Origin: Mytilisepta virgata | Taxonomy: Eukaryota > Mollusca > Bivalvia > Mytilida > Mytilidae | Assembly (NCBI GenBank): GCA_028015205.1 | Contig: CM051514.1 | Location: 3,782,001-3,846,000, forward strand | DNA length: 64,000 nucleotides | Direction: 5' to 3' | Shown: one piece after another, positions 45,901 to 60,900 of the stretch | Position numbering within the stretch: position 1 is the first letter of the stretch | How the letters are laid out: each line of letters opens with the position of its first letter | Position numbers and translations under genes: made by a program | The notes under the pieces: generated by a model | What the model saw: only the letters and a program-made list of their open reading frames with translations | Told to the model about the DNA's origin: nothing | Databases searched by the model: none

Positions 45901-48900
45901 ACATCCCGTCGGTGTATGTTGATAAAAGCCTACCATTAACACAGTCTGACACGCATGGATTTGTTTCAAAATCAACCGCCGTCCCGCATGTTCTGTCTCT
46001 ACGACGTGATCCTGCAGTGCAGGCTATGACAGCAGAACAGCTTGACCATTCTCCCCAAGAACTGCAAATTGGTGTTACAGCTGAAAAAAAAATCAATATG
46101 ACATTGTTAAATCAACGAATGCGTTATTTTCCAAGTCAAAACTAGTAACAGATATTAACTTAAGTCGAAATCAGATACGAGTTGGTTTGAATGTGCAACC
46201 TGATTTTTTGCAGACTGTATATAATATGACAGCTACCTTGATCAACCGGCCACTTCTGATATACAGCTACTGTAAAATCGTTCATTAATAAATCACTAAA
46301 TGTTACAATAATATCTTACTCGTTGTTGGACAAGATTGTGTATTGCAATCCCTTGTTTCTTTGACTGGTTGGGTACATAGATTTGGATTGGTAACAGTAA
46401 TAAGTAATCGTTCTCTGCTTTGTTGTCCATTGTCACATGGTTTACTGCAGTCTGTCCATGCACTCCAATCTGCATAGCTACAGTCTGTAAAATATAAAAT
46501 TGAATGGTATATCACATAATGATCTTAATTTCAACTGAAAAAAGCAAATTAATTAGTCGAACAAGTTTGAATATACTGTACTTTGGCTAGTGTGACGTCA
46601 AATATCCCTGAGCTAACGATTCTATCTAGATTTTTGTACCAGAAAAAAAAATCTTTAAAATTAGATTATCTGGATTGTTTTTAATTTTGGAAAGGTTTTA
46701 CGATAATACCTACTTCGGCCAGTTTACACTTAAACTGAAACCACAATAGTCATGGTAGTGATGTAGCCTGTTTTAATGAACATTACTCTGAATTCTTCTT
46801 TTTAGGTTCTTTATTTACTTCATTAATATATATATATATATAAAGAAAAACGTCTTCCGATTCAACTTATTTCATAACAGGAATTACCGTTAAATCGACA
46901 GAGAGACAATGTAACGTTACATGTAGTATATACCGAGAACAATAATCATTTTTTATATCTTGAACACGATTAAGTCATATTTATAGTGATGAATATGGTT
47001 GTCGATGATGAACATGTATGAAATCCACAAAAGCTATATGTATATACTTACGTCACTAAATTATTAAAAAAGGCAGTAACGAAATAAAAGCAACCGAGAG
47101 ACTTCAAGTTCAAAACCGTATATAAAGGTTTCTTTTTTTATTCATAATGCAGTTTCATATAACTTACTTTCACAGGAACCGATCTGGCAAGAAATGTCTC
47201 CACCAACTTGACAAGTGCTAATTTTGAAAGAAAAACGAAATGTTAATATGAGTAACATCTGCTTTGAATATTAGCAAAGAAAACCGAATTCGTTGGATCG
47301 GTAGCACTGCTAAGAAATTATTAAAAAATATCTAAAAAAGCCCATAGGAAAGAAAACAAAATTCTTCAGAACAGTAGCACCGCAAACAATTCACTAAAAA
47401 ATCTTTAAAAAGCCCCTACCAAAGGAAAAAAATCGTTGGAACAGTAGCACCACAAACAAATTACTCAAAAATATCTTTAAAAAAAAGCCCCTAGGAAAGA
47501 AAACAGTCTTTGGAACAAAAGCATCGCAAACAAATTACTAAAATATAAAGATAACAGAATTCGAACAGGACTTTACCAGAACTGAAACATAAGCTATGTG
47601 AACACCAAAACCAAACAACAAACAAAAAAGAACAAAAAAAAAAAAAAAAAAAAAACAACCGTAGTTATATCAGTGTTGAAGTGTTAATCCGGTGATATGG
47701 TAAGTATAGAGTAAGATATGAAAATATCTAGATAAAAACTTCGTAAAGGATAGTCAATTCGTGATGACGCTCATAAATGTTATATAAACATGGGCTGAAA
47801 ATAACCTGGTCTTTGACAGTAATTTTCTCTGTTGAAAATGTATGTATCACATACAAGATATTAGCGAATCAACTGTATCATAGGCTGGGGACTTTTATAT
47901 TACCGCTTGTAAAGTTGAAGTCATTATCGGCACACTTTCGAAGAAAGCTCGGGAATATAGCGATTGTCTCCGTCCGTCCGTCCGTCGCACTTTCTTGTGC
48001 CAACAACTCCTCCTTCACTTTTGGGTTTAGGAACTTAATTTCTCTATATAGAATAGTTGCATACCACCTGTAGATGTGCAATAAGGTTTTAGAACAAGGG
48101 TCCACATAGGTTGAACTTTGAAATTCAAGCTTGTGACATGAACTCGTCTTTCATTTTTCAATGTATGCATTTCATTTCTATACAGTATTGACATGCACCT
48201 TATGGAGATGCGCAATAAGGTTTTAGAATTTTAATTTTCTAAAATTGCATGGGGTCCACAGGGGCCAAATTTGAAATTTTCAATTTAAGCTTGTGACCTT
48301 AACTTCTCTTTACTTTTGCAATTAATACATTTTGCGTATATATAGTATTGTCCTACACTATATTTAGTTGCACAATACGGATTTAGAATATCGAATTTTA
48401 AACCGGGGGCTCACTCAGGTCAAATTTAAAAAAACGGTCAGTTTAAGCTTGTGAATTAGGGTTTTTTTTTCATTTTTCATTTGGTTTATTGATTTAATTT
48501 CTTTATAGAATGACTGCATACCATTTGTGGTTGGGAATAAGGTTTTATATTTTTGACTATAAGGTACTTACAGGGGGTGCGCAGATCACTGTCGATTTCG
48601 ACAGTACAGATTACTAGTTATACATTGTAGTTTAATTTTAATTGCCTTTTATTCAGAGTACATCATCTATATATCAGAAACTGAAATAAGTGAATGGGCT
48701 ACTTTCTTTGCTTTCCTCTACAGTACCCCTTTAAGAGATTTACCTTCATGTATATATTCCATGTAAGAAGGCAAAATACATGTATGTATAAGGATGCTCG
48801 CTGGTCTAATAGCAAATAAATAGGATTTGAAATAGGTGTTTTAGTTTGAGAAAACAAATGAATAGTAAACAAATAAGCAAGAAAAAAATATAGGTTCATG

Positions 48901-51900
48901 TGCTCATTTTAGAGCTATAAAGCCTTGAAAATGTGAAGGAAATAGGTTTACTCTGGACTTTTCATTGTCTTTGCATTGGTAACTTAAGTCTCTCAAAAAT
49001 GTATGAAAAAATAAAAAGAATATTTATAAAATTTTGTCAAATACCATTTTAAGGTATATATGATTGAATTATAAAAGAAAAAGTGGGGGTTCATGGGCAA
49101 AAAATTTAATGTTTAAGAAATGGATAAAACCAGAGGATTCCGAAAATCTGATAAAAATACCAAAACATAACCAGCAAGCATCCTTAAGTTTAAAAGGCAT
49201 AATATACAACACGATTGGCAACAGCGACTATGCCTTCTTACATGTACTTCGGGACATTCAGGACACAATACTATTGCTGTTATTAGTCTGAATATCATCT
49301 TACCAACTAGTAGATAACACGCAGCAAAGGAAGAAAAAATTGATGGACAAAACGAATTTTCACGAAAAAAATTGAAATGTATAGAAATCACGGACAGGAG
49401 TTATGACGCCATCACAGGAAATGAAGTAATAAAAATTAGGCACGCCCATATCATATAGCGACGCATTTCATAGGACTGTTGTAGTCCAAACTAAATCACA
49501 TGAAAACCTAAGTCCCCAAGGTCTATATTACCATGTTAAATCTTAGAGATCAAAAGTTCAATGTAGGATAAAAAAACTTAATTCAAATAGTTTGGGGGTG
49601 GGTGGGGGGGGGGGATAGACGTTTTGTTATCCGACATCGATTTTCGGATTGAAAAATACGGATTCAAGTGAAGTCCAAGTCAATATACAGAACAAACATA
49701 CATTGTTGAGGAAAAACAGGAACCATCATACAAAAAGTATACCCTCAAAGCATATGCCCATATTGGTCAATCATTTTTTCCCAAATAAAGTTAAGAGGGG
49801 GGGAGTGGGGGGTCAGTGAAAAAACTATGTGAATTAAGTTTTTTATCCTACATTGAACTTTTGATCTCGTCCCTTATGTCATTGCGTATCATAACGACGA
49901 TATTTGTTCTTTGTACAAATTTGCATGCATAATATTATACATCTAAGTATTTATGTATTGACTTTTGACGCCCGCGTGAGTTAATATTAATCATCTTAAG
50001 TCGGCTACCCCAGGGAGTTCACAGTCACAAGTGGTTGCAAACTGGAGACTACTTAATATCATGAATATGTTATTTGTGTATTGATAAAAAAGGTTTGTTT
50101 TCCATTCAGTGTCCAGTCGGATTGTATACAACATAGCTGATTGCTATTATTGATCTCTGACCTAAGACTGAAAGTGTTTCACTGCTGTCAACCCCATATT
50201 CCCTTGTTTAAACGAGACACCATTTTACTTACCAATTACTGCAACCCACAAACACGACAACACCGGCCTCAATTTCATCATTTATAACAATTTTCTCATC
50301 GTTGCTTGTCAAACCCGGATTCCCGTCCTTCTCCACGTATCCGATCGTACTGATTTGTTCATAACCAAAATTGTCAACAAATGCCTGCTGACTGAATATA
50401 CAAACTTCACCTACAACAAAAATACTGGATATACTGATGTAACCATATCTAACTATCAATTTTCGGAATTAAATATTTGGAAATCAAAATTCAAAAAATA
50501 TGGGCAGAAAATATTCGATAACTATTAAGTTTAGTAATGTTATTAATTTTATTAATATAATTATGAAAGCACTGTATTACACGTAATTATAAAACATTAT
50601 TAAAGTAGTAAACACATCCTTGAAAGAATTCCATCTGTTGATCTATGATCATTGTAGAAACATAATTACGCGTATCAACACCTAATAAAGCTATAAATCA
50701 TGGATGATCAACGTATCCATGACAACCATCAAAACTAAACATACAAATAGTTGCCTCTTTTATACCAAAGTTGAAGAGATCGTAAAAGACTTTTAGATAA
50801 CAAGAATTTGAATTTTAAAGAACTTAATATAGTGCACAGTTTTACCAACTGATCACACCGATGAATCAAATTCTTGAGTTAAAAGAGAGTTCGAGATAAC
50901 GAGAACCAACCCTAGATGTAATATTATTAATTTTCTTAATATTGATTTTTTTTTCATTTTATGAACTTGTACACATGCATATAAAACATATTTTCATATA
51001 CAAAGATCTAAAGGTTTTAATGGAATTCATGTTTTTAGTATGAAGTGCTGCACTTCAATCAATTATATAAGTTTTCTTCAGATTTAGTACCCAGTCACTA
51101 AATCAGACATATTTTCTCCTTTAGTAACTTATAATCATTTTGATCACAGAAAGGCATATAATATAGTGTTACTAACTTGCTGATTCTGTAATGGCCCTTT
51201 TATTGATTCTGTAATGGCCGTTGTATTGATTTAATGTTAGCTGTATTGTCCCGAGTGCCAATACAGCTGACCGAGAACCAATACAGGGCAAATACAGAAT
51301 CAGAAAGTTCGTAACGCTTTTATCAAATAATCTAAATAGTCCTTAAAGCTTGTCTATATGGCCAGTCCTTAACACAAAATAGTCTGCTATGGGAAAGTTG
51401 TAAAGCGTTGTTTATTTTCCCATTTATTATCAGTGATTTTGAAAAAACCTTTAACAGAGGAGGCCTTTATTACATTTCACATACATGTAATGTTATCAAA
51501 CAGATTATATGAAATTAAAAAAAAAACCATCAAATTACCTTTAGTAGTTGTGGATAATGTAACTGTGACTTGCGTAACGGTGCTGATTGAAGTTACACCT
51601 GGACTAGCTTGGGGTGGTGTAACAGAAACAGATGGCACAGATGGTGATGTAGTAACTGACACACTTGGTGATACTGTACCAGAGACACTAGTTATTGGTG
51701 TGGCTGAGACAGAAATGGTTGTTCCAGGAAAAGTTATCCTCGGAGGAGGTGTGCCACCAGCTGCTCCTTTTTGGGTAGTAGATACAGAAGTTCCAGACAC
51801 AGTTGTGACAGAAACAGATGGTCCACCTGCAGTAGCTGTTGTACCCGAAATACTTGGTGCTCGTGTACCAGAAACGCTTGGTGCAGTTGTGCCGGAGACA

Positions 51901-54900
51901 CTTGGTGCAGGTGTACCCGAGACACTTGGTGCTGGTGTACCAGAGACACTTGGAGCAGGTGTACCAGAGACACTTGGAACTGGTGTTCCAGAAATACTTG
52001 GTGATGGAGTTCCTGAGACACTTGGTGCTGGTGTGCCGGAGACACTTGGTGCTGGAGTACCTGGTACACTTGGAGCTGGTGTTCCTGAGATACTTGGTGC
52101 TGGTGTTCCAGAGATAGTTGGTGCTGGTGTGCCTGAAATACTTGGTGCAGGTGTACCTGAGACACTTGGTGCTGGTGTGCCTGAGATACTTGGTGCTGGT
52201 GTGCCGGAGACACTTGGTGCTGGTGTACCTGAGACAGTTAGTGCTGGTGTACCAGAGATACTTGGCGCTGGTGTGCCTGAAACACTTGGTGCTGGTGTAC
52301 CTGAGACACTTGGTGCTGGAGTACCTGGTACACTTGGAGCTGGTGTTCCTGAGATACTTGGTGCTGGTGTTCCAGAGATAGTTGGTGCTGGTGTGCCTGA
52401 AATACTTGGTGCAGGTGTACCTGAGACACTTGGTGCTGGTGTGCCTGAGATACTTGGTGCTGGTGTGCCGGAGACACTTGGTGCTGGTGTACCCGAGACA
52501 GTTAGTGCTGGTGTACCAGAGATACTTGGCGCTGGTGTGCCTGAAACACTTGGTGCTGGTGTACCAGAGACACTTGGAGCAGGTGTACCAGAGACACTTG
52601 GAGCTGGTGTTCCAGAAATACTTGGTGCTGGAGTCCCTGAGACACTTGGTGCTGGTGTGCTCGAGACACTTGGTGCTGGAGTACCTGGTACACTGGGAGC
52701 TGGTGTTCCTGAGATACTTGGTGCTGGTGTTCCAGAGATACTTGGTACTGGTGTGCCTGAAATACTTGGTGCAGGTGTACCTGAGACACTTGGTGCTGGT
52801 GTGCCTGAGATACTTGGTGCTGGTGTGCCTGAGATACTTGGTGCTGATGTGCCTGAGATACTTGGTGCTGGTGTGCCGGAGGCAATTGGTGCTGTTGTAC
52901 CTGAGACAGTTAGTGCTGGTGTACCAGAGATACTTGGCGCTGGTGTGCCTGAAATACTTGGTGCTGGTGTTCCAGAGATACTTGGTGCTGGGGTGCCTGA
53001 AATACTTGGTGTAGGTGTACCCGAGACACTTGGTGCTGGTGTGCCGGAGATACTTGGTGCTGGTGTGCCGGAGACACTTGGGGCTGGTGTACCTGAGACC
53101 GTTGGTGTTGGTGTACCAGAGATACTTGGCGCTGGTGTGCCTGATATACTTGGTGCTGGTGTGCCTGAGACACTTGGTGCAGGTGTTCCCGAGACACTTG
53201 GTACTAGAGTACCAGAAACACTTGGCGCTGGAGTACCAGAAATGCTTGCTGCTTGAGTACCAGAAACACTTGGTGCTGGAGTACCAGAAACACTTGGTGC
53301 TGGTGTACCAGAGACGCTTGGTGCTGGTGTGCCTGAAACACTTGGTGCTGGTGTACCTGAGACACTTGGTGATGGTGTTCGAGATATACTTGGAGCTGGT
53401 GTTCCAGAAATACTTGGTGCTGGAGTCCCTGAGACACTTGGTGCTGGTGTGCCCGAGACACTTGGTGCTGGAGTACCTGGTACACTTGGAGCTGGTGTTC
53501 CTGAGATACTTGGTGCTGGTGTTCCAGAGATAGTTGGTGCTGGTGTGCCTGAAATACTTGGTGCAGGTGTACCTGAGACACTTGCTGCTGGTGTGCCTGA
53601 GATACTTGCTGCTGGTGTGCCGGAGACACTTGGTGCTGGTGTACCTGAGACAGTTAGTGCTGGTGTACCAGAGATACTTGGCGCTGGTGTGCCTGAAACA
53701 CTTGGTGCTGGTGTACCTGAGACACTTGGTGATGGTGTACCAGAGACACTTGGAGCTGATGTTCCTGAGATACTTGGTGCTGGTGTTCCAGTGATACTTG
53801 GTGTGCCCGAAATGCTTGCAGCTGGTGTTCCAGAGATACTTGGTGCTGGAGTCCCTGAGACACTTGGTGCTGGTGTGCCAGATACACTTGGTGCTGGTGT
53901 TCCAGAGATACTTGGTGCTGGTGTGCCTGAGACACTTGGTGCTGGTGTTCCCGAGACACTTGGTGCTGGTGTACCAGAGACACTTGGTGCTGGTGTACCA
54001 GAGACGCTTGGTGCTGGTGTGCCTGAAACACTTGGTGCTGGTGTGCCCGAAACGCTTGCGGCTGGTGTTCCAGAGATACTTGGTGCTGGTGTACCTGAGA
54101 CACTTGGTGCTGGTGTACCTGAGACACTTGGTGCTGGTGTGCCGGAGATACTTGGTGCTGGTGTTCCCGAGACACTTGGTGCTGGAGTACCAGAAACACT
54201 TGGGGCTGGTGTACCAGAGACGCTTGGTGCTGGTGAGCCTGAAACACTAGGAGTAGGTGTACCTGAGACACTTGGTGCTGGTGTTCCAGAGATACTTGGA
54301 GCTGGTGTTCCAGAAATACTTGGTGGTGGAATCCCTGAGACACTTGGTGCTGGTGTGCCTGAGACACTTGGTGCTGGAGTACCTGGTACACTTGGAGCTG
54401 GTGTTCCTGAGACACTTGGTGCTGGTGTTCTAGAGATACTTGGTGCAGGTGTGCCTGAAATACCTGGTGCAGGTGTACCTGAGACACTTGGTGCTGGTGT
54501 GCCTGAGATACTTGCTGCTGGTGTACCGGAGACACTTGGTGCTGGTGTACCTGAGACAGTTAGTGCTGGTGTACCAGAGATACTTGGCGCTGGTGTGCCT
54601 GAAATACTTGGTGCAGGTGTAACTGAGACACTTGGTGCTGGTGAGCCTGAAATACTTGGTGCTGGTGTGCCGGAGACACTTGGTGCTGGTGTACCAGAGA
54701 TACTTGGCGCTGGTGTACCTGAGACACTAGGTATTGGTGTGCCTGAGACAGAAATGGTTGTGCCAGGGAAAGTTATTCTCGGTGGAGGAGTGCCACCAGC
54801 TGCTCCTTTTTGGGTAGTAGATACAGAAGTTCCAGACACGCTTGCAGCTGATGTTCCAGAGATACTTGGTGCTGGAGTCCCTGAGACACTTGGTGCTGGT

Positions 54901-57900
54901 GTACCAGATACAGTTGGAGCTGGTGTTCCTGAGACACTTGGTGCTGGTGTTCCAGAGAAACTTGGTGCTGGTGTGCCTGAAATACTTGGTGCAGGTGTAC
55001 CTGAGACAGTTGGTGCTGGTGTGCCAGAGACACTTGGTGCTAGTGTGCCTGAAACAGTTGGTGCTGGTGTACCTGAGACACTTGGTGATGGTGTACCAGA
55101 GACACTTGGAGCTGGTGTACCTGAGACACTTGGTGCTGGTGTTCCAGAGATACTTGGAGCTGGTGTTCCAGAAATGCTTGGTGCTGGAGTCCCTGAGACA
55201 CTTGGTGCTGGTGTGCCCGAGACACTTGGTGCTGGAGTACCTGGTACACTTGGAGCTGGTGTTCCTGAGATACTTGGTGTTGGTTTTCCAGTGATACTTG
55301 GTGCTGGTGTGCCCGAAACGCTTGGAGCTGGTGTTCCAGAGATACTTGGTGCTGGAGTCCCTGAGACACTTGGTGCTGGTGTGCCCGAAACGCTTGCTGC
55401 TGGTGTTCCAGAGACACTTGGTGCTGGTGTTCCTGAGACACTTGGTGCTGGTGTACCAGAGATACTTGGTGCTGGTGTACCTGAGACACTTGGTGCTGGT
55501 GTACCAGAGATACTTGGCACTGGTGTAGCTGAGACACTAGGTATTGGTGTGCCTGAGACAGAAATGGTTGTGCCAGGGAAAGTTATTCTCGGTGGAGGAG
55601 TGCCACCAGCTGCTCCTTTTTGGGTAGTAGATACAGAAGTTCCAGACACGCTTGCAGCTGATGTTCCAGAGGTACTTGGTGCTGGAGTCCCTGAGACACT
55701 TGGTGCTGGTGTGCCAGATACAGTTGGAGCTGGTGTTCCTGAGACACTTGGTGCTGGTGTTCCAGAGAAACTTGGTGCTGGTGTGCCTGAAATACTTGGT
55801 GCAGGTGTACCTGAGACAGTTGGTGCTGGTGTGCCAGAGATACTTGGTGCTTGTGTGCCTGAAACACTTGGTGCTGGTGTACCTGAGACACTTGGTGATG
55901 GTGTACCAGAAACACTTGGAGCAGGTGTACCTGAGACACTTGGTGCTGGTGTTCCAGAGATACTTGGAGCTGATGTTCCAGAAATGCTTGGTGCTGGAGT
56001 CCCTGAGACACTTGGTGCTGGTGTACCCGAGACACTTGGTGCTGGTGTTCCAGTGATACTTGGTGCTGGTGTGCCTGAAACGCTTGGAGCTGGTGTTCCA
56101 GAGATACTTGGTGCGGGAGTCCCTGAGACACTTGGTGCTGGTGTGCCCGAAACGCTTGCTGCTGGTGTCCCAGAGACACTTGGTGCTGGTGTGCCTGAGA
56201 CACTTGGTGCTGGAGTACCTGGTACACTTGGAGCTGGTGTTCCTGAGACACTTGGTGCTGGTGTTCCAGAGATACTTGGTGCTGGTGTGCCTGAAATACC
56301 TGGTGCAGGTGTACCTGAGACACTTGGTGCTTGTGAGCCTGAGATACTTGGTGCTGGTGTACCGGAGACACTTGGTGCTGGTGTACCTGAGACAGTAAGT
56401 GCTGGTGTACCAGAGATACTTGGCGCTGGTGTGCCTGAAATACTTGGTGCAGGTGTACCTGAGACACTTGGTGCTGGTGTGCCTGAAATACTTGGTGCTG
56501 GTGTGCCGGAGACACTTGGTGCTGGTGTACCAGAGATACTTGGCGCTGGCGTACCTGAGACACTAGGTATTGGTGTGCCTGAGACAGAAATGGTTGTGCC
56601 AGGGAAAGTTATTCTCGGTGGAGGAGTGCCACCAGCTGCTCCTTTTTGGGTAGTAGATACAGAAGTTCCAGACACGCTTGCAGCTGATGTTCCAGAGATA
56701 CTTGGTGCTGGAGTCCCTGAGACACTTGGTGCTGGTGTGCCAGATACAGTTGGAGCTGGTGTTCCTGAGACACTTGGTGCTGGTGTTCCAGAGAAACTTG
56801 GTGCTGGTGTGCCTGAAATACTTGGTGCAGGTGTACCTGAGACAGTTGGTGCTGGTGTGCCAGAGATACTTGGTGCTGGTGTGCCTGAAACAGTTGGTGC
56901 TGGTGTACCTGAGACACTTGGTGATGGTGTACCAGAGACACTTGGAGCAGGTGTACCTGAGACACTTGGTGCTGGTGTTCCAGAGATACTTGGAGCTGGT
57001 GTTCCAGAAATGCTTGGTGCTGGAGTCCCTGAGACACTTGGTGCTGGTGTGCCCGAGACACTTGGTGTTGGTGTTCCTGAGATACTTGGTGCTGGTGTTC
57101 CAGTGATACTTGGTGCTGGTGTGCCTGAAACGCTTGGAGCTGGTGTTTCAGAGATACTTGGTGCTGGAGTCCCTGAGACACTTGGTGCTGGTGTGCCCGA
57201 AACGCTTGCTGCTGGTGTTCCAGAGACACTTGGTGCTGATGTGCCTGAGACACTTGGTGCTGGAGTACCTGGTACACTTGGAGCTGGTGTTCCTGAGACA
57301 CTTGGTGCTGGTGTTCCAGAGATACTTGGTGCTGGTGTGCCTGAAATACCTTGTGCAGGTGTACCTGAGACACTTGGTGCTGGTGTGCCTGAGATACTTG
57401 GTGCAGGTGTACCTGAGACACTTGGTGCTGGTGTGCCTGAAATACTTGGTGCTGGTGTGCCGGAGATACTTGGCGCTGGTGTACCTGAGACACTAGGTAT
57501 TGGTGTGCCTGAGACAGAAATGGTTGTGCCAGGGAAAGTTATTCTCGGTGGAGGAGTGCCACCAGCTGCTCCTTTTTGGGTAGTAGATACAGAAGTTCCA
57601 GACACGCTTGCAACTGATGATCCAGAGATACTTGGTGCTGGAGTCCCTGAGACACTTGGTGCTGGTGTGCCTGAAATACTTGGTGCAGGTGTACCTGAGA
57701 CAGTTGGTGCTGGTGTGCCAGAGATACTTGGTGCTGGTGTGCCTGAAACAGTTGGTGCTGGTGTACCTGAGACACTTGGTGATGGTGTACCAGAGACACT
57801 TGGAGCAGGTGTACCTGAGACACTTGGTGCTGGTGTACCCGAGACACTTGGTGCTGGAGTACCTGGTACACTTGGAGCTGGTGTTCCTGAGATACCTGGT

Positions 57901-60900
57901 GCTGGTGTTCCAGTGATACTTGGTGCTGGTGTGCCTGAAACGCTTGGAGCTGGCGTTCCAGAAATACTTGGTGCGGGAGTCCCTGAGACACTTGGTGCTG
58001 GTGTGCCCGAAACGCTTGCTGCTGGTGTTCCAGAGAAACTTGGTGCTGGTGTGCCTGAGACACTTGGTGCTGGAGTACCTGGTACACTTGGAGCTGGTGT
58101 TCCTGAGACACTTGGTGCTGGTGTTCCAGAGATACTTGGTGCTGGTGTGCCTGAAATACCTGGTGCAGGTGTACCTGAGACACTTGGTGCTGGTGTGCCT
58201 GAGATACTTGCTGCTGGTGTACCGGAGACACTTGGTGCTGGTGTACCTGAGACAGTTAGTGCTGGTGTACCAGAGATACTTGGCGCTGGTGTGCCTGAAA
58301 TACTTGGTGCAGGTGTACCTGAGACACTTGGTGCTGGTGTGCCTGAAATACTTGGTGCTGGTGTGCCGGAGACACTTGGTGCTGGTGTACCAGAGATACT
58401 TGGCGCTGGTGTACCTGAGACACTAGGTATTGGTGTGCCTGAGACAGAAATGGTTGTGCCAGGGAAAGTTATTCTCGGTGGAGGAGTGCCACCAGCTGCT
58501 CCTTTTTGGGTAGTAGATACAGAAGTTCCAGACACGCTTGAAGCTGATGTTCCAGAGATACTTGGTGCTGGAGTCCCTGAGACACTTGGTGCTGGTGTGC
58601 CAGATACAGTTGGAGCTGGTGTTCCTGAGACACTTGGTGCTGGTGTTCCAGAGAAACTTGGTGCTGGTGTGCCTGAAATACTTGGTGCAGGTGTACCTGA
58701 GACAGTTGGTGCTGGTGTGCCAGAGATACTTGGTGCTGGTGTGCCTGAAACAGTTGGTGCTGGTGTACCTGAGACACTTGGTGATGGTGTACCAGAGACA
58801 CTTGGAGCAGGTGTACCTGAGACACTTGGTGCTGGTGTTCCAGAGATACTTGGAGTTGGTGTTCCAGAAATGCTTGGTGCTGGAGTCCCTGAGACACTTG
58901 GTGCTGGTGTGCCCGAGACACTTGGTGCTGGTGTTCCTGAGATACTTGGTGCTGGTGTTCCAGTGACACTTGGTGCTGGTGTGCCTGAAACGCTTGGAGC
59001 TGGTGTTCCAGAGATACTTGGTGCTAAAGTCCCTGAGACACTTGGTGCTGGTGTGCCCGAGACACTTGGTGCTGGTGTTCCTGAGATACTTGGTGCTGGT
59101 GTTCCAGTGACACTTGGTGCTGGTGTGCCTGAAACGCTTGGAGCTGGTGTTCCAGAGATACTTGGTGCTAAAGTCCCTGAGACACTTGGTGCTGGTGTGC
59201 CTGAAATACCTGGTGCAGGTGTACCTGAGACACTTGGTGCTGGTGTGCCTGAGATACTTGGTGCAGGTGTACCTGAGACACTTGGTGCTGGTGTGCCTGA
59301 AATACTTGGTGCTGGTGTGCCGGAGACACTTGGTGCTGGTGTACCAGAGATACTTGGCGCTGGTGTACCTGAGACACTAGGTATTGGTGTGCCTGAGACA
59401 GAAATGGTTGTGCCAGGAAAAGTTATTCTCGGTGGAGGAGTGCCACCAGCTGCTCCTTTTTGGGTAGTAGATACAGAAGTTCCAGACACGCTTGGAGCTG
59501 ATGATCCAGAGATACTTGGTGCTGGAGTCCCTGAGACACTTGGTGCTGGTGTGCCTGAAATACTTGGTGCAGGTGTACCTGAGACAGTTGGTGCTGGTGT
59601 GCCAGAGATACTTGGTGCTGGTGTGCCTGAAACAGTTGGTGCTGGTGTACCTGAGACACTTGGTGATGGTGTACCAGAGACACTTGGAGCAGGTGTACCT
59701 GAGACACTTGGTGATGGTGTTCCAGAGATACTTGGAGCTGGTGTTCCAGAAATGCTTGGTGCTGGAGTCCCTGAGACACTTGGTGCTGGTGTGCCCGAGA
59801 CACTTGGTGCTGGAGTACCTGGTACACTTGGAGCTGGTGTTCCTGAGATACTTGGTGCTGGTGTTCCAGTGATACTTGGTGCTGATGTTCCAGTGATACT
59901 TGGTGCTGGTGTGCCCGAAACGCTTGGAGCTGGTGTTCCAGAGATACTTGGTGCTGGAGTCCCTGAGACACTTGGTGCTGGTGTGCCCGAAACGCTTGCT
60001 GCTGGTGTTCCAGAGACACTTGGTGCTGGTGTTCCTGAGACACTTGGTGCTGGTGTTCCAGAGATACTTGGAGCTGGTGTTCCAGAAATGCTTGGTGCTG
60101 GAGTCCCTGAGACACTTGGTGCTGGTGTGCCCGAGACACTTGGTGCTGGAGTACCTGGTACACTTGGAGCTGGTGTTCCTGAGATACTTGGTGCTGGTGT
60201 TCCAGTGATACTTGGTGCTGGTGTTCCAGTGATACTTGGTGCTGGTGTGCCCGAAACGCTTGGAGCTGGTGTTCCAGAGATACTTGGTGCTGGAGTCCCT
60301 GAGACACTTGGTGCTGGTGTGCCCGACACGCTTGCTGCTGGTGTTCCAGAGACACTTGGTGGTGGTGTTCGTGAGACACTTGGTGCTGGTGTACCAGAGA
60401 TACTTGGTGCTGGTGTACCTGAGACACTTGGTGCTGGTGTACCAGAGATACTTGGCGCTGGTGTACCTGAGACACTAGGTATTGGTGTGCCTGAGACAGA
60501 AACGGTTGTGCCAGGGAAAGTTATTCTTGGTGGAGGAGTGCCACCAGCTGCTCCTTTTTGGGTAGTAGATACAGAAGTTCCAGAGACGCTTGCAGCTGAT
60601 GTTCCAGAGATACTTGGTGCTGGAGTCCCTGAGACACTTGGTGCTGGTGTGCCAGATACAGTTGGAGTTGGTGTTCCTGAGACACTTGGTGCTGGTGTTC
60701 CAGAGAAACTTGGTGCTGGTGTGCCTGAAATACTCGGTGCAGGTGTACCTGAGACAGTTGGTGCTGGTGTGCCAGAGATACTTGGTGCTGGTGTGCCTGA
60801 AACACTTGGTGCTGGTGTACCTGAGACACTTGTTGATGGTGTACCAGAGACACTTGGAGCAGGTGTACCTGAGACACTTGGTGCTGGTGTTCCAGAGATA

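Noticed and set aside
51433..53256. 607-codon plus-strand frame over the left end of the mucin array
   Set aside because: It has the same antisense origin, and its first codons come from intron sequence.
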